From assembly GCA_965644315.1 (NCBI GenBank), contig CBFFRQ010000052.1, positions 124,001-188,000 on the forward strand: a DNA stretch of 64,000 bases, given 5' to 3'. The notes beneath the pieces were generated by a model. The model saw only the letters and a list, made by a program, of their open reading frames with translations, was not told the origin of the DNA and made no database searches. Origin of the DNA: Caecitellus pseudoparvulus. Lineage: Eukaryota; Bigyra: Bicosoecida. Below are positions 22,630 through 31,292 of the stretch, piece by piece. How positions within the stretch are numbered: position 1 is the first letter of the stretch; each line of letters opens with the position of its first letter. Both the position numbers and the translations under genes were made by a program.

Positions 22630-23174
22630 GCTTGGGTCCCTGCGGAAATTGATTGGCGTTGCGTCGTAACGTGCGGCACCGCGATCAGTCGCTGGCACGC
22701 ACGGCGCACGTGGGGGACCCCTTGCGTATCTGTATGAAAAGCAGGACAGTGCATGTGGGCAGGGCTGCTTGCGCAGTCACGACGTCAGGGCCAACGCACC
22801 GTGCATGTGCCTGTTGCTCCTCCAGGAAGGCCATGCGGAGCACTGGCGGGTTCACGCATGGCAAGCGGAAACGAGTGGATGCAACCTGCGGGGGATCAGG
22901 GGTCTGCCTTGTCATGCACTGTGGGCACAGTGTGGACGGCAGCATCTCACGTCTTCTGCCGTGGCAGTGGTACTCCTCAGCGTTGCCGTGAATGCTGCCA
23001 GTGTGTCTGCAGCCATGTTGGCCGTGCTTGGGAGGCTGCCTTCCCTGGGCGGGCAGGGGGGGCGGAGATGTGGAAGTCAGACAGAAAACAAAATACAGCG
23101 CACCATGCATTGGGCAGGCGGGGTGAGTTTTGGCCACCGCCGCGGGCATGGTGTTTGGCCGGCACGGACAAGCT
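22630..23174. other. Intergenic region (545 bp)
   Basis: This lies between the 5' end of the coiled-coil gene and the 3' end of the RING-like gene, both on the minus strand. It contains the element at 22641-22651. Overlapping frames of up to 233 codons on both strands have Pro/Arg/Cys-biased shadow composition and no domain. I see no RNA gene. Confidence 0.45.
22641..22651 (-). promoter_or_regulatory. CAATTTCCGCA element upstream of the coiled-coil gene
   Basis: On the minus strand this reads CAATTTCCGCA and ends 11 nt before the ATG at 22629. It is a perfect match to the commonest form in the window. Confidence 0.45.
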
Positions 23175-24374
23175 TCACGCTTGCAGGGCACGCAGAGCCA
23201 GCGTGCGCTGGCGGGCGCTGGCGGCCTTGGCGACTGCCACCTGGTGCCACACGTCCTGTGCCGTGTCAGGACTGAGTGGGGCGGCGCAGCATGGGCACAC
23301 CTGGCGCATGGTGCGCTGGCGCTGGACCACCTGCTGGATGCAGGTGACGTGGACATCTGCGCCACAGCACGGCATGTGAAAGGCATGCATGGCGCCTTTC
23401 AGCTCCTCAAAGCACACCGGGCACTCTGATACGGGGGAGGCAGGAATGGAGGGGGGGACCACCCATTGCGTGCGCCTGCTGCCGATGCTGCTGTGCGTGG
23501 CACTGGAGTGCGCCGGCGAGGGGATGGGGGAGCTGCCACTTCCCCGCACCCTACCACCGCCACTCCCGTGTGCAACACGGGGCTGCCCTGCCTGGTCCTG
23601 GTGCGAGGCATTACGAAGCTCCATGCGGCAGAGCAGTCTGGAGCAGGCGCCGGCAGTCAGCTCTGTGGCGGCGAGGAGGTGGCACACCAAGTCACGCTCA
23701 GGCTGGCTCAGAGCACTGGGCCGGGCAAGGCGTGCCGAGAGAGTGGAGAGCACCGCATGTTGCTGGAGCAGCAATGGGTTGGGCGCGGCGTGGGTAGCCG
23801 CTGCAGCTTGCGGCTGTTGCCCGGCCCTGACCTCTGCAGACGGCTTGCCAGTGGGTGGCAGGCGGGTGGTGGGCAGCTTGCCCTGCTGTGGCCAGCTGCA
23901 GCTTGTGCTGGTCGGGGAGCCCCCCCTTCCCCCTGTTCCTGCCGACGTCCATGCACGCTCGTGCTTGGCGCGCAGGTCGGGCTTCGACTTGCCGCGCAGC
24001 GTGCAGTTGGCGCAGTGCACATGCCACGAGGTGTAGGCACAGCACCTGGAGCCTCTCCTGACCACCTGCACCTCCATGCCAGGGCATTCGTGGGGGGCAG
24101 CCTTCTTGGGCAACGAGCGTGTGAAGGCTGCTCCACGTTGCTGCTTGCGGGCCGATGGAGCGGCAGCGTCGGCTGTTGGCTGGCTGCTGCTGCGTTGCTG
24201 CTCAGGCAGGGAAGTGCTGGGACTGACTGCCAGGAGTTCTGCGGGGATGGGTTCCCACTCGCCATCATCAGAGGTGATGTCCGACCTCAGTCTCTTTCGC
24301 CCAGATCGTTGAGACCGCCGTGTCCCGAAGGAGGGCGCTTGTGGCTCTGCTTGCTGCTGCGCGGGAAGGGCCAT
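23175..24374 (-). CDS. RING-like zinc-binding protein
   Basis: Single exon, 399 aa from MALPAQQQAE. The C-terminal ~75 residues have a RING-like pattern of zinc ligands: CPVCFEE, then CCGADVHVTC, then CPCC, which suggests an E3 ubiquitin-ligase or another metal-binding fold. A second Cys/His cluster lies mid-protein (ECPG, RCCAYTSWHVHCANC) and may be another zinc site. The N-terminus has an SQRSGRKRLRSD segment that looks like a nuclear localisation signal, and long Ser/Pro/Gln-rich stretches are probably disordered. The frame extends upstream to 24665, but those residues look like untranslated sequence. The spacing of the last ligand pair is shorter than in classic C3HC4 RINGs, so the exact class is uncertain. 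Confidence 0.65.
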   Translation of the reverse strand: MALPAQQQAEPQAPSFGTRRSQRSGRKRLRSDITSDDGEWEPIPAELLAVSPSTSLPEQQRSSSQPTADAAAPSARKQQRGAAFTRSLPKKAAPHECPGMEVQVVRRGSRCCAYTSWHVHCANCTLRGKSKPDLRAKHERAWTSAGTGGRGGSPTSTSCSWPQQGKLPTTRLPPTGKPSAEVRAGQQPQAAAATHAAPNPLLLQQHAVLSTLSARLARPSALSQPERDLVCHLLAATELTAGACSRLLCRMELRNASHQDQAGQPRVAHGSGGGRVRGSGSSPIPSPAHSSATHSSIGSRRTQWVVPPSIPASPVSECPVCFEELKGAMHAFHMPCCGADVHVTCIQQVVQRQRTMRQVCPCCAAPLSPDTAQDVWHQVAVAKAASARQRTLALRALQA

Positions 24375-24722
24375 GCTGCGCAGCTCTTTTTGAGCGCCGG
24401 CTTGCGCAGGCTCTTGCACCGGGGTCCAGGTGAGCTGCAGAGAGGCAGGCGAGTGACAGTGTACATGCACTACACCGAGCTGTCTGGTGCCTTGTGATTT
24501 GTGAAAAAGACTCGTCGGAGCTCGTAGTGGACCTGGCATCGTCCGCCCCCCCGTGACAAGAGAAGCGTCGCCGCCCCTTCCGTTGTGTGCCTGGGATTGC
24601 CCCGGCCTAGCAGCAGAAGAACTCAAAACAAACTCACGACTTGCTGTCGCCAGGTGTAAGGGCATTTAACTTTCGTCAATGTGGGCTCTCGTTGCGTCCC
24701 GCGAAGCAGGCGAGCGTGCAGA
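24375..24722. other. Divergent intergenic region (348 bp)
   Basis: This is the promoter space between the RING-like gene (minus) and a coiled-coil gene (plus). No CAATTTCCGCA element is present here; the nearest is in the first intron of the plus-strand gene at 24906-24916. Nothing else was identified. Confidence 0.45.
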
Positions 24723-25585
24723 ATGGCAGGGCACAGCGACAGCAGCACGGTGGAGGTGTTGAAGGAGCGCCTGTACTCGCTGCAACGCAGGCACGAAGAA
24801 GACCACCAGTTGAAAGAAGATTTGCAACGGCATTTATGCATGGTAACAGCAGAGTTGGATCGAGTAAAGGGCCTGAACAGCACACTGAAGCAAGGTGCGT
24901 TGAAGCGATTTCCGCACACGCCAAGCAACAAGCACTTCTGCGGCTCTGAGGCGCAGTGCAAAGCGGCCTGACGAGCAGCATCTCGGAGCAGCGATCTCAG
25001 ATTCAAGAGCTGCAGGGGCATGTCTCTGAGCTGGCCGCGGCGAACGCGCGGCATGCTCGGCAACAGGAGCGCGCCGGCAGCCCCAGCCTGGGAGTGGATG
25101 CGGGAGGTGGGACACATGCGCAGGCAACCGACTCTGGCGCAGTGCCAGATCAGTGCGAGCTGGCCCACATTGTGCAGTGTTCCGTGGACTTGCTTTCCCA
25201 GTGCGAGCAGGGGCAGTGCTGCATGGCGTCGCCGGGGGGCCCTGCGAGGGTGCGTAGCCTTCTCCACGCCGCGCGGCCTCTGCACGGCGAGGGCAGCCAG
25301 CCACACTGCCCCTCCTGCGTGGCAGGCTGTGCGCATGCTGTGCCAGCCAGCGCTGCAGTGCCGTCCACATCGGCTGCTCCGCCGTCGGCACCAGCGTCGC
25401 CTGCACACGGCGCCCGCCATGCCGTGTCGCCGCCCGAACAGGGCGGGCTGGGCAGCTACGCTTTCCAGTACGTTGTGCTGCCCCTGCTGCAGGGCTTGGC
25501 CTGGCCTCTGGCAGGGTTCTTCGGCTCCAGCGCTGCGCACGGCAGTGGGCATGGCTGGAAGAGCAGCGAGGCGCTGCCTGTGTGA
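24723..25585 (+). CDS. Short coiled-coil protein with C-terminal hydrophobic segment
   Basis: Exons 24723-24894 and 24957-25585 (62-nt intron gtgcgt...gcgcag, phase 1) give 266 aa. Residues ~8-80 form a clear coiled coil (VEVLKERLYSLQRRHEED, then SEQRSQIQELQGHVSEL). A Cys/His-rich middle follows (QCELAHIVQCSVDLL, HCPSCVAGCAH). Near the end a ~22-residue hydrophobic stretch (YVVLPLLQGLAWPLAGFFG) lies about 20 residues from the C-terminus, as in tail-anchored membrane proteins. A golgin-like or ER/mitochondrial tail-anchored tether is possible; no family is recognised. The intron contains a CGATTTCCGCA element. The stop codon is 35 bp from that of the next, convergent gene. Confidence 0.68.
24906..24916 (+). 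promoter_or_regulatory. CAATTTCCGCA-type element in a first intron
   Basis: CGATTTCCGCA begins 11 nt after the 5' splice site of intron 1 of the coiled-coil gene at 24723. The same form occurs in a first intron at 60426-60436. Confidence 0.4.
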
Positions 25586-25620
25586 GAATTCAGTTGCATT
25601 AGCGAGCTAGCGTGGTGCCG

Positions 25621-28600
25621 TCACCTGCCAGCACCAGCTGCCGCCTCTTGGGCAGCCGCCTCGGCTTGGGTCTGCAGCAAGTTGCCCTCGCTGGCACTCA
25701 GGCGCTGCCTGCGAGGCTCCTTTGCGCGGGAGGGGGCCGCTGGTGCCTCCTGCATGCGGGTGGGCTTGGGCGGCTCCGTGAGGGAGAAGGCGCCACTGTG
25801 GCCGCTGGAGTGGTCCACTTGGCAGGGTGACTCGTACTGTGACCCACCTGACGTGGCGGTGCTGCGCTGCTGCAGCATGGTGGGGGGGGGGTCCGTCCCG
25901 CCCCGGCTGCCCCCCCCCGTGCCGGGTGCCATGGGAGACACCAGCGTTTGGTCCAGGCTGCGTGTGACGGTGCTGACGTGCAGCTCTGCCAACTGGGTGT
26001 GTGCGCCACCCCCCATGACTCCAGCCATGGGCACCAGCCCCCGCCGTGACCGAGAGATGGAGGGGGAGCGGCTGGCTCGCATGGGCGCCTTGTCGGCGCG
26101 AGGGCCGGACACCGTCGATTCGCGGGACGATGCCTTGGATGTGGGGGACAAGCCCAGTTTGTGCAGGAAGTTCTGGCCGGCGCTGGGGGAGCGTTTGCGC
26201 GTCCTGCGCGCAGGGGGCCCCAGGTGGGGCACCTTGATGCCCTGCTCTCCGAAGCGCGCACCGTAATCCCGCATGACGCCCCGCGCCACCAGCTCTGCCT
26301 CCTGCTCCGGACCCACGTCTGACTCAGAGTGGAAGCGAGCTCGGCCTGGCTCCCCTGGCACCGGCCCCGGCCCCAGAGGCACCTCCACCTGCACCTCCAC
26401 GCCCCGGCCATCTAAGTCAGTCTCCTGCAAGGTGCCAGTTCCGCCGCCGCCCTGGTGTGCCGGAATGTGCATGGACGTGGACCGTGACCGCGAAAACGGC
26501 ATGAGGTACGTGTCCAACTGCAGCTTGGGCACTTGCACGCCGCGCCCTGGCGCCCCAGTGGACAGGGGTGAAGGGGCTGGGTCGCGCGAGTGGGCTAGGC
26601 TGCGGCGCCCCTGCACGGGGTTCGTGCGGGCCCGAACAAGCACAGAAGCCGCCAGGGAGGGACGCGTGGCGCTTGAACCACCCACCTCACCCCCAGAGGC
26701 CGCTTCTGTGCGGGCTGAGGCTTGCTCGAAGTCTGAGTACGTCTGGGGCGAGACGCAGTGCCCTACGCTGCCGTGGGGCGTGCCAGCAGCGCTGTCATCC
26801 AGCAGTGTCACTTGCATGGGGGACAGGGACGCCTTGGCACTGGAGGGTGTCGTCGTTCTGGAGGGCTGTGCAGTGGCGGGGTCTCGGGGCGGCGTGCGGA
26901 AGGCTGTCACGGAGCCCGCGGCGGACTCCAGCGTGATGACGACGGGGGAAGTGGGCCCTCCGCCATCAACGTTGGGGAACTGCCCTCTAGACCGGGCATC
27001 CACCAGCGCCTCCAGGTGCTCCTGCTCCAGCCGCGGCAGGCGGCAGTCTGGGGCTGAGGCAGCTCGCCCAGGGCGATTGGCTGCTGATGCAGCGCGCCCC
27101 AGCGCTGACAGCCCAGAGTGGGGCCCCGTGTGCGCAGCCACCAGCGCACGTGTGGCAACAGAGGACGAAGAGTTAGGGACATCGTGGCTGCCAACACAGC
27201 TTGTCGCTGCGTCCCGGTTGCTCGGTTCCAGACCGTGCACTGACGTGGACGTTTGCTTCCCGCTGTGCAGCTGTCCCGGGTGCGGCATGGTGCCACTTCG
27301 GTGCGTGGAGTGCACGCCTTTCCCGCCGTCCTCCAGGGCAAGCGCCGAGTGGGACAAGGGCAGGGATGTGGGCGCCTGCACTGCCGTGCTGCGGCTCGCC
27401 GTCGGGTCGGCATGGCCCCCGCCGGCTTTGTGCGCTGGCTCTTGCCGCTCGATGCCGGAAGCTTCCGCTTCGGCGGCGCCTGCGGCACGCCTGCCGTCGG
27501 GCGGGGACTGGCAGCAGCGGTTTGAGACGCAAAACACGCCGATAAATGCGAGGCCTAGCAGGGCGCCCAAGCACAGCGCTAGGATGAAGCCAGGGGAGCT
27601 GGTTTGTTGGTGGGGCGCTGACTGGCCGCCAGCGGCAGTGTGCGGCGGCGGCATGCCCGCCTGCATGGGGCCCCGCTCATGCTGATACTCCCCTCGCAGC
27701 ATGACATGCCCTCGCAATTTACCCTTGGTTACGTCCACAGCGGCCCGCCACGACTGCGCAGCCCGCAAGACTGCACCGTCAGAGTCCGACTCTGCGGGCA
27801 AGTCGCCAGCGACGTGCTTGGAAAAGCGTGCGCCGGGGCGGGCTTCCAGGTGCGCAGGGTTGAATGGGGGCGTGTGAAGGGCTTTCTGCCCACGCAGTGC
27901 AGCTGTTTGCAGCTCGGGGGAGCGTTGTTGCAGTGGCCGCTCCACTTCCTGGCACGCGCAAAAATGCACCGCCCGCTTGTCTGCCACGGCAGCAGCAGGA
28001 AGCTTGTGCGGGGCTGGTGCGAGAGGGAGCTGGGGCGCCATGCTGTGCAGTACTGCAACCACGTGTGTGCACGCATTGGCAGCAGGAGCGCTGCCCCCCG
28101 CGCCGGGGGGGCAGGTCTGCCGTGGCGGTTCCATGGTCAGCGCGCTCGGCGCAGAATGTTGCAGTGCAGGTGGGCAGGCGGGGAGCGCGCTGGGAGCGGG
28201 ACGGCAGCGAGCGGCGTGCAGGCGCCGCAGCGTCGCAAGCAGGTCAGAAGACCCGCCAGGAGCATGAAACGTGTATGCACACAATAGTTTGGCAGGGGAG
28301 CCGGCTGGCGGATGGGCGTTGTAGGCACAGGCGAGAAAAGTTGGGCTGGCCTGCAAGCTGTCCGCTGTGTCGGCTCCGGGAATGCGCGGCGATGGCGCTG
28401 ACTGAGCGGCATGCAGCGAGGACTGGAGAGTGTGGGCACCCTGCGCAACACGATGGGGGTGTATGTGCGTGATGGCTAGCCTGGGAGGGAGGGCGGCCTC
28501 CCTGCACTGGCTGCAGAAGCCGTTTTGCCCGAGGCGTGTTGAGGGTTGAGCAGCTTTGAGCTGGCGCCCCAGCGTTGCCAGCCCGCACCCGTCACAGCCA

Positions 28601-28833
28601 GCGCCTGCGGACGCTGAACTCACGCCACTCACCTCACGAGTACCCCAATTCCCTGGCAGAGCCTGCTGCATGCCTGGTTGATCCCGTGCAGGCGCAGGCG
28701 CAGGTGCTGGCACTCGGAGCAGCGGCAGTGCCACGCCCGCAATGCTCGCTTTGGCGCTCACAGACAGCAGGCAAAGCCAGACCAGGGCGTGGGGAGAGTG
28801 GCACATGTGGGCGTGTCGCCCACGTCCAGGCAT
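25621..28833 (-). CDS. Single-pass membrane protein with long disordered tail, unknown function
   Basis: The frame is open throughout 28833-25621 (1070 aa). However, a strong donor (GAG|gtgagt) and acceptor (gcgcag) bound a 192-nt phase-0 segment at 28441-28632 that is probably an intron, giving 1006 aa. The N-terminus has a signal-peptide-like stretch (ALVWLCLLSVSAKASIAG). An extracellular or lumenal region of roughly 300 residues carries scattered Cys pairs (LACAYNAH, LLCAYTFHAPGG, HFCACQEV). It is followed by one TM helix (GFILALCLGALLGLAFIGVF) and a Cys-containing juxtamembrane NRCCQ. The remaining ~600 cytoplasmic residues are Ser/Pro/Gly-rich, with short conserved-looking blocks such as MRDYGARFGEQGIKVPHLG. 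It could be a receptor or adhesion-type protein, but no domain is recognised. Confidence 0.65.
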   Translation of the reverse strand: MPGRGRHAHMCHSPHALVWLCLLSVSAKASIAGVALPLLRVPAPAPAPARDQPGMQQALPGNWGTREVSGVSSASAGAGCDGCGLATLGRQLKAAQPSTRLGQNGFCSQCREAALPPRLAITHIHPHRVAQGAHTLQSSLHAAQSAPSPRIPGADTADSLQASPTFLACAYNAHPPAGSPAKLLCAYTFHAPGGSSDLLATLRRLHAARCRPAPSALPACPPALQHSAPSALTMEPPRQTCPPGAGGSAPAANACTHVVAVLHSMAPQLPLAPAPHKLPAAAVADKRAVHFCACQEVERPLQQRSPELQTAALRGQKALHTPPFNPAHLEARPGARFSKHVAGDLPAESDSDGAVLRAAQSWRAAVDVTKGKLRGHVMLRGEYQHERGPMQAGMPPPHTAAGGQSAPHQQTSSPGFILALCLGALLGLAFIGVFCVSNRCCQSPPDGRRAAGAAEAEASGIERQEPAHKAGGGHADPTASRSTAVQAPTSLPLSHSALALEDGGKGVHSTHRSGTMPHPGQLHSGKQTSTSVHGLEPSNRDAATSCVGSHDVPNSSSSVATRALVAAHTGPHSGLSALGRAASAANRPGRAASAPDCRLPRLEQEHLEALVDARSRGQFPNVDGGGPTSPVVITLESAAGSVTAFRTPPRDPATAQPSRTTTPSSAKASLSPMQVTLLDDSAAGTPHGSVGHCVSPQTYSDFEQASARTEAASGGEVGGSSATRPSLAASVLVRARTNPVQGRRSLAHSRDPAPSPLSTGAPGRGVQVPKLQLDTYLMPFSRSRSTSMHIPAHQGGGGTGTLQETDLDGRGVEVQVEVPLGPGPVPGEPGRARFHSESDVGPEQEAELVARGVMRDYGARFGEQGIKVPHLGPPARRTRKRSPSAGQNFLHKLGLSPTSKASSRESTVSGPRADKAPMRASRSPSISRSRRGLVPMAGVMGGGAHTQLAELHVSTVTRSLDQTLVSPMAPGTGGGSRGGTDPPPTMLQQRSTATSGGSQYESPCQVDHSSGHSGAFSLTEPPKPTRMQEAPAAPSRAKEPRRQRLSASEGNLLQTQAEAAAQEAAAGAGR

Positions 28834-29272
28834 GGCGCAGAGGGCTCCTGCGGGCGTGCGCAGGCCGTGTCCAGCAATGCTGCCGTCGCCAGCGACAGCA
28901 GGCAGCTACTGCCGCCTTGACTTGATTGCGGGTCAGCAGGCGCGCTGACGCGAAGGTGCAGGGATGCCCTTTGCATCCAAGCACTCGTGCATATATTCTG
29001 CGCGGCAGTGCAGCGTCATGCCTCCTGTTGCGTTTTGCGTGGTGCACGGAAGTGAGACGGCGCCTGCCGCGGATTCGGACAGGTGCTGGCAGGCCGGCGT
29101 CCGCTGCACTTGCAGGCGAGCGCCAAATGCCTAAAACACTACAAAGCACTGCCAGCGATTGCAATTGATTCAAAGCGGCGGCCAGGCAATTCCTCTCCTT
29201 CCCTATTCACTTGGATCGGGCTGTAGGTGTTGGGAGCGCCCCATTCTGGGAAACGCCCGCACACCCGCCAAG
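28834..29272. other. Divergent intergenic region (439 bp)
   Basis: This is the promoter space between the single-pass membrane protein gene (minus) and the Snf7-family gene (plus). The only AT-rich landmark is ATATATT at 28991-28997, which could serve as a TATA-like element. No CAATTTCCGCA match was found. Confidence 0.4.
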
Positions 29273-30387
29273 ATGGGGTCAGGCGCCTCTGCCCCGGCAC
29301 AGGGTGGCAAGGCCCCCCCACCGAGGCAAGCAAACCTTGCCTCCCAGCAGGTCCAGAGCATGGCCGCCACACAGCGCAACCTGCAGGTGCTGATGAAGAA
29401 GTGAGGCCAGCACTGCTGTGACGAGGCGGCCGAAACGCCAGCACCACGCCTTCCGTTTCCCCGGCTGCTTCGCTGCGCAGGCGGGACTTGCAGGTCAAGA
29501 AGGCGGAGAAGCACTTCGAAGCTGCAAAGCAGGCCCGCATTGCCGGCAACAAGGCCGGTGCGTCGCCGCCGGCTCTGCCGTGCACCGCCCGCCCTGCGCT
29601 GCACCACTGGCACCAACTGCCGGCCGTTTGCCTCCCGTGCAGAGGCCATGCACCACTTGAAGCAGCGGGCTGCGGCACTGAAGCTGGCCCAGGCAGCCGA
29701 GGGTGGCATCAGCAAGCTCACGCTGATGCAGGGCGCGGCTGAGACACAGCAGTGCGTCGGCTCGTCAACGCACGCCAGCCATTCCGCCAGCAAGTCCGCC
29801 TGCTCTGCTCGTGCTGCGCAGGTTGAACCGCACCATCGTGGAGGGCGTGCGGGAAGGCACAGACGGCTTGAGGGCCAGCGCAGTGTGCGTGCTGTGCGGC
29901 GTGCTGCGCGGCTGCATTGCGATCCGGGGCGCCGCCGCGCACTGCATCACCCGCACCCGCACGGCGCAGAGACCCCGATGCTGTGCTGGACGTCATGACG
30001 GATGCGCAGATGGAGATGGACCGCGCCCAAGAGGCCTCCGACCTCCTCATGGGCACCACCCTGGCTGGGGAGGACGTCATGGAGGCGCAGGCGGAGGACG
30101 ACCTGGCTGCGCTGGAGGCGGAAATGGCCCAGGAGCAGGCTGCAGCAGGGGGGGGTGTGGCGACGGGCACCACTGCTGCTCCAGTGGCCACCACGACAGG
30201 TGCTGGCACCACCAGCACGCACACGGCTGCCTCCCCTGCACCAGCGACAGCCGCCACGCCAGCACCAGCGCCAGCGGAGGTGTCCGCCGCCGCCGCCGCC
30301 GCCCTGCCTTCCGCCCCCTCCCACACCGTGACCACGGAGGAGCAGGTGGATGCAGAGCTGGCGGCGCTGCAGGCAGAGATGGCGTAA
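29273..30387 (+). CDS. ESCRT-III subunit of the Snf7/CHMP family
   Basis: Five exons (29273-29400, 29481-29557, 29643-29751, 29822-29884, 29970-30387) give 264 aa; all junctions were checked for frame. The reconstructed N-terminal half is the basic helical Snf7 core (QRNLQVLMKKRDLQVKKAEK, KQARIAGNKAEAMHHLKQRA). The acidic C-terminal half carries VDPDAVLDVMTDAQMEMD, the usual Snf7 helix 4 region, and ends in an LxxLxxEM-like helix (ELAALQAEMA) resembling a MIM. Family members polymerise on endosomal membranes for vesicle budding and scission. The start MGSGAS fits an N-myristoylation signal, a feature of CHMP6/Vps20-type subunits, but overall divergence prevents a firm subtype. Its stop is 9 bp from the convergent TMEM234 gene. 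Confidence 0.8.
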
Positions 30388-30396
30388 TGCACCCCC

Positions 30397-31193
30397 TCAC
30401 GCCGGCCCGGCCTTGGCCACCACGCACATGCCTGCTCCCAGACTCACCAGCAGGACGCCAGCCAGGGTGTCTGCGCAGCGAGTGAGGAGGGGGGTGTGAG
30501 GGGGGGGGTGTGGCTCAACGGGCGGCACGCGAACGCACAGGCGCCCACGCCGGATGTCTCCCCCAACACGGCGGCTGCCAGGACGGTGAAGACGAAGGTG
30601 AAGGTGTTGCTGACAGGCACAGCCAGGGTGGGGTCTGTGGGTTGGGGAGGGGGGGGGGCGGTGTGGAGCCAGTGAGGGTCGCGCGCTCATGCAGCTGCGC
30701 ACCTGCCGTGCCCAGGAGGTAGGCGTACAGCAGGGACCCACACTGGTTCAGTCCGAACAGCAGGAGGAACTGGCAGGAGGGGCGTGTGCAGTGTGAGCGT
30801 GCGCGTGGGTGCCGGCGGAGCGAGCGCCGTACCTTCCAGTTGGCCAGCGCGCCCAGCAAGCCCGAGCCAGGGGCCTGCTTGGCAGTGACTGCGGGCGAGA
30901 AGTGGGGGGCCGGTGGGGTGCGGCGCCCTCGCGTCAAATGCACATCAGCGCATACCATGTCGGAGCAGGGGGTTCGTGCCGCCCCAAAGCAAGCCCACCA
31001 GGGCGTACTTGTACGTGTCCTCTGCAGTGAGGGGAAGGCAGGGCGGCTGCCAGCATGCACCGGCACAGCCAGCAACGGGGCGAGACGCACGCAGCAAGGC
31101 CTGCATATCGTCCAAAACCGCAAGGGACAGTGCTGAGACAAGCGCTGCGGTGCACAGGAGCACAGCCCACTCGGTAGGCGTCCAGGGAGCCAT
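30397..31193 (-). CDS. TMEM234: TMEM234-like multi-pass membrane protein
   Basis: Five exons (31193-30956, 30888-30833, 30769-30703, 30634-30539, 30470-30397) give 176 aa. Family signatures across the joins include LWGGTNPLLRHG, ALANWKFLLLFGLNQCGSLL, LAVPVSNTFTFVFTVLAA and LGETSG. TMEM234 belongs to the drug/metabolite-transporter-like fold with about four short TM helices; its transport role is not established. All four introns are 63-68 nt, and the last begins gtgcgt. In the first exon a Cys/Trp-rich stretch (AGCAGACWQPPCLP) interrupts the usual spacing and is probably a lineage-specific loop. Confidence 0.85.
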
Positions 31194-31292
31194 GTCTGGC
31201 GTTTCAGCGTGAAACGGCAGCAGGGTCCAGGCGGCTGAGCAGACGTGTGACTCGAGTGCCTGCCAGCCCTTTCAGCTGGGACACACCGGCAC

